Below, piece by piece: positions 1 to 11,345 of a stretch of 64,000 nt of DNA. Position 1 is the first letter of the stretch. Every line of letters begins with the position of its first letter. A program made the translations under genes and the position numbers. Below the pieces are notes generated by a model. That model did no database searches. It had not been told where the DNA came from and was given only the letters and a program-made list of their open reading frames with translations. Origin of the DNA: Siphonodentalium dalli (taxonomy: Eukaryota; Mollusca; Scaphopoda; Gadilida; Siphonodentaliidae); NCBI GenBank assembly GCA_032622095.1, contig CP136066.1, positions 8,889,784 through 8,953,783 of the forward strand. Direction: 5' to 3'.

Positions 1-118
1 TTGCTCCAGTAGACTAACAAAAGTGTTAAGGCATAATGCTAGATAATGGGCTGGTTGGCAGACAAATCGGGAAATGGTTAGAAATTATGGAATTGTGTTT
101 ATCCTGTACAATGGCCTA
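1..118 (+). repeat. Dispersed direct repeat, copy 1
   Basis: The first ~118 bases recur at 758-873 in the same orientation with scattered substitutions; both begin TTGCTCCAGTAGACTAACA and run on to a shared stretch around ATGGGCTGGTTG. The window edge cuts the unit, so its true left end is unknown. No coding potential. Probably part of a dispersed element. Confidence 0.7.
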
Positions 119-757
119 TAAAGTGTGCATATATAAGTAAACTTGTCCTGGTGCAACTAATGCCTAGACCATTGTGTGCATGGAAAAAGAGCGAGCAACT
201 GTCTCAAACATTAATGTGACTATCAATGGGTAGAACATATCTGTCACCCGTGCATCAAGCCAATCGGTGAATTATTTGCATGTTTTTCAACTCAGATGAT
301 CTGTCACAAGACCGAAATTATCCAAGTCTGGTAAAGTGCTGTGACTGCTTGTCATCTATATATACAAACGAGTAGGATCTGTCCGGATTTTTCTCTCAGA
401 CCCCTGGACCGACTTCAACCAAATTTGGTGTGGTAACTCGGGGTACCATGGCGGATGTTATAATGGTATTTGTTTTTCAATTAAATAAAATAAAATAAAA
501 TTGGTTTTGTTAAATTGAGCAAGGAATTCAATCTTTAAAAAATGTATATTAAAACAATATATATAAATCAAAATGTTTCAATGTCCAAATGTGCTTGAAG
601 CGTACATAGGGGCCGCCGCTAAGTGAAGGCTGTGTCCAAGATCAAAATGTGTGCGAAGTCCAACAAAGGGGGGCACAGGCATCTCCGATGCTGAATATAG
701 CCTATATAGGCTCCCAAAGGGAGCCTGTTTCAGCTATTTTAGTATAATAGAAGTAAG

Positions 758-873
758 TTGCTCCAGTAGACTAACATAAGTGGTATGGAATATGTTAGAT
801 AATGGGCTGGTTGACAGACTAATCAGGAAATAGTTAGAAATTATGAATTTTTGTGTATTCTGCACAATGACCT
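758..873 (+). repeat. Dispersed direct repeat, copy 2
   Basis: Second copy of the sequence at the window start, about 757 bases downstream. Just before it, at about 700-732, is a short hairpin (GGCTCCC / GGGAGCC) that resembles the hairpin element at 56,970-57,135. Confidence 0.65.
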
Positions 874-3167
874 AGGTTTACAGATGATCAGCAATTCTTA
901 ATTATATCTTATATAATGATGTGTTTCATCCTCACAATATTATAGTATGCCGTTAGCCTTGTGCCAGTTGTGGATATGATTTCAGCGGGTCTGCTCCCAG
1001 TCATGTCATTGTTTAATTACATCGCGTGCATTTTGAGTCACATGAAAATTAAAATATTTTTAAATATTGTCACGTAAACATCCCATGTAAACAGGTCTGG
1101 CTCATGTGCAAATCTGACTATATAGTCACTAATCAGATTTGCACATAATGTGCAATTCGAGCTATTTTCTATTTCTACCAAATACCATTTCCTTTGAAAA
1201 CCAATTGGTTATTTCTCAATCTTTTTCCAACAATTGATGCTGTGGACAATCAGTTTCCAAAATAAAGTGATTTTATTAAGTTTGAAGAAGATTACAAACT
1301 GTCCCAAAGTATTAGTGAGTATGGCCAAAGTAATCGTCGGTTTTAAAAATTATTACTGCTGGAAAATATTACCCCCCAACCATAATGTGCATATATATTA
1401 TTATTATGATAGACTAGTATTACTAGTACTAGTAGTAGTACATACCACAATATTCTAGCATTTTAGTTACAATATCATAATGTTATTACTATTTTATATG
1501 TTATGTACAACAGTCATCAATTAAAAACTGATATGTATATAATATGTTGAATTAAGTTTAAACTTTAAAGTTTAACTTAGGCAGAGCCTGGTTGAATATC
1601 TACCATATGGTGGGTCGTTCCCATCCTCAAGCTATTGATGTCATTGAGACATTCAATGTTATTCTGCTATTTTGCATGCGAAGAGGTAGACTGCTTGAGA
1701 CCTCGTGGTAGATACATTCACACCAGGTATTCAACTTTTTTGGACCTAAACATTGAACATTTACCTAAACACATTATTTTCATATCAGTGATGATTGATG
1801 TCACATAATTACTCACTGTAGTGTATGAGGACCGGATACAGGTAGTATAAACTAAAGACTTTAAAAGGCCCCATAAAGAGCGTTTGTGATTAATATTGCT
1901 GCATCCAATAGAATGAGCTAAAATGGTACAACAGCGTCGCACTGACGTCACGAGTGGGCCAATTAAAGGGCACCACCTACCGCGTGCTAAAACTATATTC
2001 TGAACAGTTTATATCTTGTCATATCTCTGCACGTACATCCAAATTTTAAATGAGTATATCCTTATTTAAAAAAAGGAATAAGCTGTAAGACCAGCTACCT
2101 ATCGCATTAATATTCAGTTGCCCATGCCATGTAACAAATAAGCATAACAGGTAGATATTATTTCATTCCTTTGGAAGACAGCTTCTCTAACTGGAACACA
2201 CTAAAAATTATAGCACTATAAATATTTTAGCAAATGTTATTAATATCATTAAGATTTCCATGGTACCACATTCTGACATTAAATATATAGTACTAGTAAG
2301 TGTTGGCGGTGGTATTACTGCTAAAATAGTGAAAATCCGTTAAAACTGCCATAAACAGAACTAATATTATATTACAGACACATTTTGTTCTTATACCAAT
2401 CATAAACATTGCGTAAATTACATTATATTGTCATGTCAGTTGCATAACATGCATTAATTTTTCGTACTGTTTGTTTACAGAACATTTCGTTTATATATAA
2501 CACACACTAAATTACATGTTATTGTCAATTTATACCCAACATAAAAGATATTGTGTCATGTTAGGGTACGTCCATACGCTGGCAAGTTTGCACGGTGTGT
2601 TTTGCAGGCATTTCATCATATAAAACCACATGGTGCCATAATATGAAAGTAAACGTGCATATAACATGCATCTTTACAAAATCGAACGACGTGAGAAGTA
2701 GAATTTTGTGTAGTTCCAATTGTAACGGCGCTACTGATATTTGCCTTCAAATACCTGTATGATTGATTCTTGCGAGATAATTGCACGCTATTTACAGGCA
2801 AATTCAGGTAGACACGGTGTTGAGTGTTTTCTTATCGCTCACTATTTACGTGCTGTATATAAAGAAACGTTCGGATCACACAGTATGTTTTGTGGATAGT
2901 ATCGCAACTGTTAATTCTAAAGTATAACCTTGAAAAAGTTTGAATTCTATTGCATTCTGGGATCCAAAGGGGGGGGGGGAGTCATTCTATGATTTTAGCA
3001 GTATTCTATTTCTCTGTGGGCATCTTCTGAGACACAGATGTTTCAAATAGTGATGAATTATAGAATTTTAATCATATTTTATGGCATAGATTGTTATTAA
3101 ACCCGTATATCAAGTCACTATAAAAATAATCGGCGGCTCGAAAATTAAGTGGGCCTTTAACTGGAAA
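874..3167. other. No gene recognised; AT-rich intergenic DNA
   Basis: Only short chance reading frames are present. The one thing that stands out is ATAAAGAGCGTTT at about 1876, a motif that recurs elsewhere in the window. A run of nine or ten G lies near 2970. Confidence 0.5.
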
Positions 3168-3205
3168 TCGACATTGAGCTTGTGCTGACCACGTGACACA
3201 ATCCT
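3168..3205 (+). repeat. Single dispersed relative of the 50-bp satellite
   Basis: A lone stretch beginning CGACATTGAGCTTGTGCTGA and including CACGTGACACAATCC matches most of the monomer of the tandem array at 5048-5326. It could be the single-copy progenitor of that array or an escaped monomer. Confidence 0.65.
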
Positions 3206-3477
3206 GTATGTGGGATGGCCCACGTTTTTGTCTGCTATCACGATAACCAATTGTATGCATGGGAACTTTGAATACAATCCCAGCCGATGAACCCTATATA
3301 CATAACTGTTATATACTCTATATATAAAGAGCGTTTACCATATCATATGTATAGGTTTGTAATTTAATTACTTACTGACAACAGCCCTATATATCATGAC
3401 AAATATAAAATAGACTAGTTGTCGTGTGATATATAGATACTTACTACATGTATAGCCAAAGCTACTGCATTACATAA

Positions 3478-4100
3478 AGAGTGGTTTATCTATGATTTAT
3501 TTTATACGGGATTTATGGGTACCGCGGTAATCAGACAACGGGACCTCCCTTGGTCAAGGAAACGAAATAACCTTCCACGATAATGTGTGGATAATTCGAT
3601 AATTTAAAATTTTCAGTGTTGGTATCTTTTAATAAGTATATGAAGTGAAAACATTCATACCAAGTATGAATGATTATGGTTTGCATATGCGTACATGTTA
3701 AACGCACTTATTTTACAAAGTCGGGAACTCCAGGCCCCAAAATATGCAAACAAGTAAACACGCACGTATGCATATAATTTAAATAGCTTTATTTGTTATA
3801 AATATTGCGGACTCCAACAGTCCAACTCCATGCACGCATATAATACGCTAATATATATTTAATACAATGTAGGATAACGTTTTGTGGCCGACATTCAATG
3901 TCTGCCATTTAGTCAGTCCGCCCGTCCGTCCGTTTGTGTCTGTTTTCCGCGATAGATTTGAATGTCTCACCTTGATGTCATTAGTACGTGTATACCGATA
4001 TTTAATATGGAAAATACACATATATGATAACGCATGTTGTCTTATCTTGTAAAAATGCTTACTACATGTATCAGCTTTGTTTCCCAGACTGTTAAGCTAA
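3478..4100 (+). repeat. Direct duplication, copy 1 (~620 bp)
   Basis: Starts at AGAGTGGTTTATCTATGATT and contains the stretch ACGGGACCTCCCTTGGTCAA. The same series of landmarks recurs in order about 640 bases later with small indels. No open reading frame. The CCGTCCGTCCG-type stretch near 3915 is present in both copies. Confidence 0.8.
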
Positions 4101-4117
4101 ACTGCATTATATATAAA

Positions 4118-4690
4118 GAGTGGTTCATCTATGAGTTATTTATTTTTATACGGGAATTATAGGTAATCAAACAACGGGACCTCCCTTGGTCAAAGAAACG
4201 AAATAACCTTCCACGATAGTGTGTGGATTATTCGATAATTAATTGTCTATGTTGATATCTTTTAATGAGTATATGGAGTGAAACATTCATACCCAAGTAT
4301 GAATGGTTATGGTTTGTATATGCGTACATGATAAACGCACTTGTTTTACAAAGACGGGAACTTCAGGCATCAAAAATACAAGCAAGTAAACACGCACATA
4401 TATGCATATAATTAAATAGCGTTAATTGTTATAAATATTGCGGACTCCAACAGTCCAACTCATTGCACGCATAAAAGACGCTAATACATATATTTAATAT
4501 ATAATGTAGGATAACGTTTTGTGGCCGACATTCAATGTCTGCCGTTTAGTCAGTCCGCCCGTCCGCCTGTTTGCGTCTGTTTTCCGCGAGAGATTTTTAT
4601 GTCTCACCTGTATGCCATAATTTGTGTATAATATATTTAATATGTAAAATACGCATATGATAACGCGGAAATATGTAAAATATAGGAATG
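4118..4690 (+). repeat. Direct duplication, copy 2
   Basis: Second copy of the block at 3478-4100, with the same ACGGGACCTCCCTTGGTCAA landmark and the same CGACATTCAATGTCTGCC stretch. Point differences and short indels suggest the duplication is not very recent. Confidence 0.8.
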
Positions 4691-5047
4691 TATGCGCCCG
4701 ATGCGATCTCGGTGGATTCCGATAACTCCCGCTAACAACAATGGCACCTCCGATGTTTATGTAAACAATATAACCTTACTACGACTGTTGTTGAATTTAT
4801 AGTTGTAAATTTTGGGCTTTGTAAGTGTATACCATCATGTAATCAATTTTTTCATGATATTCAGGATTCTCTACAATTTTATTTACACTAATTTTATTTT
4901 TGACTGGCTAAAACTGCTCCTACGGCAGACTGTCTGTTCATCATTAGCATAATATAAGCTTCCGGTGAGCAAGGCGGGGTACCTTGTTTGTGGGCCCAGG
5001 ACACTGTGGCATCACCTGCTCATTTTGTATATGGGCTCTATAAAACA

Positions 5048-5326
5048 GTGACACAATCCAGGGGCTGAACTATAATCGACATTGAGCATGTGCTGCTCAC
5101 GTGACACAATCCGGGGGCTCAACTATCGACATTGAGCATGTGCTGATCACGTGACACAATCCGGGGGCTCAACTATCGACATTGAGCATGTGCTGCTCAC
5201 GTGACACAATCCGGGAGCTCAACTATCGACATTGAGCATGTGCTGATCACGTGACACAATCCGGGGGCTCAACTATCGACATTGAGCTTGTGCTGATCAC
5301 GCCACACAATCCGGGGGCTCAACTAT
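5048..5326 (+). repeat. 50-bp tandem satellite, ~5.5 copies
   Basis: The monomer is about 50 bp, landmarked by CGACATTGAGCATGTGCTG and ACACAATCCGGGGGCTCAAC. Most monomers contain the palindrome TCACGTGA (an E-box, CACGTG); the last has a mutated version. A single related unit lies at 3168-3205. Whether the E-box matters biologically is unknown. Confidence 0.9.
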
Positions 5327-5465
5327 TACTTTGCCAGGGAATTTGTGAGCTTTATCGACGATAGGGGAACTATATAAAAATGGGATTAATATTGATATGG
5401 TCACAGTCGCCTGTCGTTTACGATCGCAGAAGCACACGGATTCGAATACAACCCATGATCATTTA

Positions 5466-5903
5466 CTCAATCCGATGTAACGCTCCAAAATTACTATTTC
5501 TTTGGCTTCGTGGGTAAAACATATCTGATTCGAGTCGAGGAACCCACCCATCAAAGTGATCAGATATCGATTTTTGAAGTTTGTTTTTCAATGATTTGTG
5601 GCACAGAAACACGCCGTCAAACGAATGGTCTCTGTCAAAATTGCGGATGAAGATGGATAACTCTAAAAACTAGTGGTAATACGGCCAAATTTCGTAAAAA
5701 CTCAAGTGATAATACGCCATATTTTTTTAACAAAACGTTGATAAATAACACGTTTTGTGAAATTTGATACCATAGTTGACAGTGGTTAGCATTATTTTGT
5801 TGCAATTAATCGATTCTGATAACTAAAGCGTATTTTGAAGAAATGTTGTTGTTGTTGTTGTTGTTGTATATTGATGATATGGGGACCCTCTGATCGGATT
5901 GAG
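5466..5903 (+). mobile_element. Mariner-like MITE, copy 1
   Basis: Ends in inverted repeats CTCAATCCGAT (5466-5476) and ATCGGATTGAG (5893-5903), flanked by TA on each side, as expected for Tc1/mariner-type target duplication. 438 bp with no coding capacity; a GTT trinucleotide run lies near the right end at about 5845-5866. A second copy lies at 7490-7914 and a third, inverted, underlies 8214-12922. Confidence 0.75.
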
Positions 5904-5905
5904 TA

Positions 5906-7489
5906 CATTTAAGTAATGTTGATTCATACCTAATTATTCACGCGCACACTTTTCTCGATCATGATAGACCTGATGTGTGCTCGATTAAATCACGTAGGCC
6001 CTTGTTGGGTGTCCGGTCACAGACTTCCAATGTCTGGGTCACACAGACCTTCGATGTACGTCATCAAACATATCGGTGACTCAAATTTGCTTAGGCTAGA
6101 TTTTCAAAGTTAAAGTACATAATGCGATTATTTGATTCTGAAATAAGCAGATAATGGAGTCATAGCCGTAAATTTCGTTTATTGCGCGGGCCACAGTGAA
6201 CTCACATGATAAAGAGCGTACACCTGAAAAGTCGTGGGTTGGCTTATTCGTGTCATTGTCCGTACATAATCTGCTTAGAATCGACTCTATGAGTCGATAA
6301 TGTGACTAAAATGCTCTAAATTTCTGCGATTCTAAGCAGATTATCTACCTTATCTGAATGTTGTGCTATAACTTCACGGACCCCAAATTATCTCTTTGGT
6401 GCGTGCATTTAGGATGCGCATTTTGGAATCTAGACAAAACTCTAATAATCTACGCTCGTCGTCAGTATAGTGTTCGGGCAGTGGTAGATGTTTCATGTTG
6501 TCATCGGTGTACATGTATATACATATTACAGTAATGTTGTTATTTATACATGTATACATATATAGTAGTGTAATAGCTCTCTCATAGGTTGTTTGCTGTT
6601 TTATAAACGTGGAGTTTAACAGATGATGATTTGGTTCTGAAAATAGTTATCAGGTCCAATATTTTATTTCCACTTTCATCCACATTACGATGGCATATTT
6701 CTCAAACTGTGTCGTCTCAAGTATGCAAACTAGAGCCGTGCATCGGTTTTTAATGTTTAATTCCACGATGCCATCTTTCAACGAGTTTGTTTTCCTTTCC
6801 AATATATTCAACTCGTATTGTAGTTGTTTTGTATACAATGTATACCTTATAGTAATCGCTTTTGAAACGTTCCCGGTCGATAAATACTTTGAACAGCCGT
6901 TCGACGAGCATTATCTAATTATGTCCCACGAAGAAAGACGAATTGATGTCATGCCCTAGACATTTGCAAGACATGACATAGAAAAGAGCGTTCCGTGTTA
7001 GTCTATTCCTGGTATGGCAGAAATAAAGAGCGTTTATTCCAATTATGTGTGATTCATTGAGAACAGTTGGTAATAGCTGTGAGTGTGGCAAGTACACGAA
7101 GCCGGTATATCAATGTTTGATGGAGATTTGCGGTCGGGTCATGGTTCCAGCTTCGTGTTTACGATTCTGTGTTCAGTCCATTTGAGTGTTTCGGTTTCAG
7201 CTTTTTGATTTTGACATTTTGGTTCTGAATTTTTAGTTCTAACTTTTTGGATTTTGGCATATTTGTGTTGCGGTTCATGCTTGGAGTTCCAATGTCTTTG
7301 ATACCTAAACCTAACAAGTGGAAGCTGGAAGGGGTTGGGGTCGAAATGTTATATTAAAGTTAAACTTTTAATTTAGAATTGAAGTTTTGAACTGAAATTG
7401 AAGTATTAAAATTGGAATATTGAATTAGAGTTGAAATATTGAGTTGGAATTGGAATATTGGGTTGGAGTTAAAGGTACTATTAAAGGTA
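5906..7489. other. No gene recognised; contains a perfect 18-bp inverted repeat
   Basis: The reading frames here (up to 89 codons at 6690-6959, plus strand) have no recognisable motif and I treat them as chance. ATAAAGAGCG-type motifs occur at about 6210, 6982 and 7023. An inverted repeat is annotated separately at 6266-6344. Confidence 0.5.
6266..6344. repeat. Inverted repeat, 18-bp perfect arms
   Basis: ATAATCTGCTTAGAATCG at 6266-6283 is repeated in reverse complement at 6327-6344, separated by 43 bases that contain a second small dyad (GACTC/GAGTC). It could be a small hairpin element or its terminal repeats. Confidence 0.75.
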
Positions 7490-7914
7490 CTCAGTCCGAT
7501 TTAACGCTCCTAAATTACTATTTCTTTAGCTTCGGGAGAAAAATATATTTTATTCGAGTCGAGGAACCCACCGAGTGATCGGATATCGATTTTTGAAGTT
7601 TTATTCCAAATGTTTGTGGCCCATATACACGACATAAAACGGATAGTCTCTGTCAGAATTGCGGATAAAGATGGATAACTCTAAAAACAAGTGGTAATAC
7701 GGCCAAATTTTATGAATACTCAAGTGATATTACGGCAATATTTCGTTGAACAAAATGTTGATAAATAACACGTTTTTGGAAATGTGATACCGTAGTTGAC
7801 AGTGGTTAGCATTATTGTGTTGCATTTAATCGATTCTCATAACAAAAGCGCATTTCAAAGAAATGTTGTTGTTGTTGTATCTTGATGATATGGAGACCCT
7901 CTGATCGGATTTAG
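7490..7914 (+). mobile_element. Mariner-like MITE, copy 2
   Basis: 425 bp, co-linear with 5466-5903 including the GTT run and the closing CTCTGATCGGATT. TIRs read CTCAGTCCGAT and ATCGGATTTAG and are flanked by TA dinucleotides. Non-coding. Confidence 0.75.
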
Positions 7915-8104
7915 TACCGTTAAGAATAATTTTCCTACAGAGGGGTGTAATTAGAACTGAGAATTGTTTTAGAATGTCGAGTCACGTTCCAATATGAAAT
8001 ACACATCAGAAGGGTGGAGGGTGTGAACAATTATTTGCTTAAAAATCTCGGCGATCTTTCACCCACAATAATAGCACTAAACTGAAAACTTTTACTCTGT
8101 ATGT

Positions 8105-8170
8105 ACACCATTTACACCATTTACATCATTTACACCATTTACACCATTTACACCATTTACACCATTTACA
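8105..8170 (+). repeat. 9-bp microsatellite (CACCATTTA)n
   Basis: About seven tandem copies of CACCATTTA with one C-to-T variant. It sits directly left of the third MITE copy. Confidence 0.9.
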
Positions 8171-8591
8171 TATACATGTACATCTATGACTGCAGCTAAA
8201 GTATTTAAAGCTCCTCAATCCGATTCGATGGTTCCCATGTAATCAGATTCCAACAACAACAACAACATTTTTAGAAATGCCGCTTCAGTCATCAGAATCG
8301 AGTAATTGCCCAAAAATAATGCTAACCACTGTCAACTAGTATAAAATTGCCCGAAACGTGTTATTTATCAACAAAATTTTGCCTTATAATCAACCCAAAC
8401 CCTTTTGATTTTAGAGTTATCCATCTTCATCCGCAATTTGTTCCGAGACTGTCGGCTCATCGACTTTTTACTGGGCCACTTATAAGTCTCGATGGTGAAT
8501 AGTAATATATTTCAAAGATCGATATCTAATAACTTTGAGCTTTGATAGGTGGGTTCCCCGACTCGAATTAAATATGTGTTACCCCCGAAAT

Positions 8592-8730
8592 CAAATAAAT
8601 AGTAATTGAGGGGCGCTTAATAAATAGTAATTGAGGGGCGCTTAATAAATAGTAATTGAGGGGCGCTTAATAATTAGTAATTGAGGGGCGCTTAATAAAT
8701 AGTAATTGATGGGTGCTTAATAAATAGAGG
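8592..8730 (+). repeat. 25-bp satellite, first block (~5 copies)
   Basis: Five or so monomers, landmarked AAATAGTAATTGAGGGGCGC, following the MITE body. The block is interrupted by the hairpin element at 8731-8871 and resumes near 9048. Confidence 0.9.
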
Positions 8731-8871
8731 ATCTCACATGAGTTACTATTTTATACGGAATTTATCAACCGAGTTTACTAAATTCGATTTGAGCCGAGGT
8801 TTAACGAGGCTCAAATAGAATTTAGTGGACGAGGTTGATAAATTACGTATAAAATAGGACGAGTGTGAGAT
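8731..8871. mobile_element. Hairpin MITE (family also at 56,163-56,320)
   Basis: Arms of about 60 bp fold on each other, from ATCTCACA (8731-8738) to TGTGAGAT (8864-8871), with TATTTTATACG / CGTATAAAATA inside and a loop of about 13 bases. A related hairpin with the core TTAGTAAACTC-like arm and TCGAATCGAATTTAGT lies at 56,163-56,320. Confidence 0.7.
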
Positions 8872-9086
8872 ACTTTTTATCACATGATCAAATAAACGCG
8901 AAGCAATGCGAAATATCCATCGAAAACAACGATAACAACCGCAGCGATCGCAAGTCATTTGAAGAACGATGTGACGTCATCGCACGCGCTGATATTAAAC
9001 GTGTCTCTTTTCGATAATTATGAAACCGCTTTTATGGCCAAATTATGTGATAAATAGTAATTGAGCGGCGCTTAATAAATTGTAAC

Positions 9087-10838
9087 CAGTGTTCACGCTG
9101 GACCGAAAAAAAGTTTAGCCAAAAGTTTAGCCAAATGAAAATTTTATTAACCAAATGAAAAAAACTTTAGCCAAATGTTTTTTGGCCAAATTAAAAACAA
9201 TTTGGCCAAATTAAATCATCGTTTTCGGGTCGGTTCACAATTAATGACTTCAATTCAGTGAATTTGGTCGAAACATTAACACTGTCGCCTATGGGAAACC
9301 ATTTAGTTCCGTGATTTCTATAAGAAAAATTTGAATTTTACGAAATTTCACGTTTCGCCTTGATAAGTTGTTAATTTCATATTTTCTTATTTTCAAATGA
9401 TAATGACCACATTTTGGACATATTTAAAGAAGAAACGCATGGATTCGCCTGTAGATAGTAAAGAAAGTGATAAATCTGGGAGTTTTGCGTGGACATCAGG
9501 TACCATTAGGGGGTCAGAGGGTCTAAAGTCTCCCTTCCCACAATTTTGAGGAGCGTTAGCCCCCCCCCCCCCCAATTGGGAAAAGGTGGCAGTTGACCTA
9601 ATTAAGCTTCCGGCACCCAGTAGCCTTATTGGGGATCGTAGCCCCACCCCAAGTGGGGGGGGGGGGTTGATGGCATCATCACTAGAGTTACTGTCGTGCA
9701 AGACTGTCATGGCAGGTTTGTTAAACAGACAGTATGCCCTGCCATCTGGTCAAATTTCACGCCTGAAGCTTTGTCTTTGTATCATTATGTCTAGATATTT
9801 CAATTGACTTATGGTTGCTTTATATTGCTATTAAAGTATTTTTAATTTAAATTTTCTGTTAATTTTGGTAAATCTTTATTATAATCTTCATTATAAATTG
9901 CCAAATTCTGCACGAAAAGGGTTAAAATTGGACAAGATATCCCTCTCAAAATGTATATTAACATTTCCTCTTCAATTTAGTAATATTATGGTATATAAGG
10001 GCATACTTCAGTTTTACGAGATGCATCAGCTAGTAAAAATTGAAAAAAAAATCTTTTTTTTGGCTTTATTTTGATGATTGACACAAATTTTCAGGATGCC
10101 TCATATTGAAAAAATAAACCACTACTGCCCGATATAATCCATTTTTGGTTTCAGTAAGGTCGATATTTGGATAAAATACTATAAGAAACGCTGTCTTTTA
10201 CACATATACATATATATAGGAATCAGGGAGCTAAATGTGTTCTAGAGTCGGGGAACGAGTACACTGTGGAATGCTAAATGTGAAGGTAACTGAAGAATGA
10301 CCTTCACCTGATACATGCGACACGTTATTAAAGGATGACATCGCGTTTATTTGATTTGTACATCATATCTAAATATTTTAAACTGGTGAATGAATGGTGG
10401 AATGGATTTTTGTGAGCGGGAAATTTATTTAACTAGCTGCTGTAGTTCTGGATTTGTCCAGATCAAATTTGGCTGTAGGATAGCCCTGTCGTACACTTGG
10501 GGATTTATTTTTAAAAGTAAACACATGACCTATGATTTTTCGTCCATTTTCGTGATCAACTGGTATCAATCTAGCCGGGTAAACATCACTGATATGGCAT
10601 GCAGGCTTCAATTCAGTGAATTTGGCCGAAACGTTAACACTGTCGCCTATGGGAAACCATTTAGTTTCGTGATTCCTATTGAGCGCTTTTATTAATTAGC
10701 TTTCTGACTCCATGATTTCCGTCTCCTTTTTGGGTCAAAAAAAGTTTAGCCAAAAGTTTAGCCAAATGAAATTTTTATTAGCCAAATTCGAAAAAGATTA
10801 GCCATTGGCTAAATTGGCTACCGACAGCGTGAACACTG
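9087..10838. mobile_element. hAT-like non-autonomous element inserted in the satellite
   Basis: TIRs CAGTGTTCACGCTG (9087-9100) and CAGCGTGAACACTG (10,825-10,838) are flanked by 8-bp duplications ATTGTAAC / ATAGTAAC, differing at one base and matching the satellite monomer. An 8-bp duplication with CAGTG-type ends is characteristic of hAT. It contains runs of TTTAGCCAAA next to both ends, an internal direct repeat (about 9255-9330 and 10,606-10,680, sharing CACTGTCGCCTATGGGAAAC) and poly-C/poly-G tracts near 9560 and 9657. Frames of about 100 codons inside (9393-9710 minus, 10,390-10,695 plus) show no transposase motifs. A decayed end of the same family lies at about 14,510-14,612. Confidence 0.8.
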
Positions 10839-10968
10839 ATAGTAACTGAGGGGCGCTTAATAAATAGTAACTGAGGGGCGCTTAATAAATAGTAATTGAG
10901 GGGCGCTTAATAAATAGTAATTGAGGGGCGCTTAATAAATAGTAATTGAGGGGCGCTTAATAAATAGT
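10839..10968 (+). repeat. 25-bp satellite, middle block
   Basis: About five monomers between the hAT-like element and the SINE, same phase and sequence as the main array. Confidence 0.9.
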
Positions 10969-11345
10969 AATTAATAATAATAATAATGTATAGCATTTGT
11001 AAAGCGCCTTTCCCATGAGGCCCAAAGCGCTCAAAGTTTTACAATTATTACCCTGATGAGCCTGAACATTCAGTAACCATCTACTGCTCCCCGGGGACAG
11101 GGGGGGGGGTACAGCCGGAAGTATGCTAGGATACCATATGGCTAGCATACTGACAAGATCTTTCACTGCTCATTATCAGGTACCCTTGTAATGCATGGGT
11201 GGTGCAAAGCAGACACAGTACGAGCGACCTTGCTCAAGGGTCACAACTTGGCGCGAGATTCAAACAGTGTACAATCCAACAATTGCACATCGCTCAAGTC
11301 GGCCAAGCCACTGTTGTGTGGAAACTCATAACAGACCACCAGCCA
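10965..11345 (-). mobile_element. tRNA-derived SINE inserted in the satellite
   Basis: On the minus strand, the head at about 11,265-11,345 carries an A-box-like GTGGCTTGGCCG and a B-box-like GTTTGAATC, and the unit ends in an (ATT)n tail at 10,966-10,987 (seen as TAATAATAATAAT on plus). The body contains a GCGCTTT / AAAGCGC segment common in aquatic-animal SINEs. Satellite continues on both sides, so it inserted after the array formed. Confidence 0.7.
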
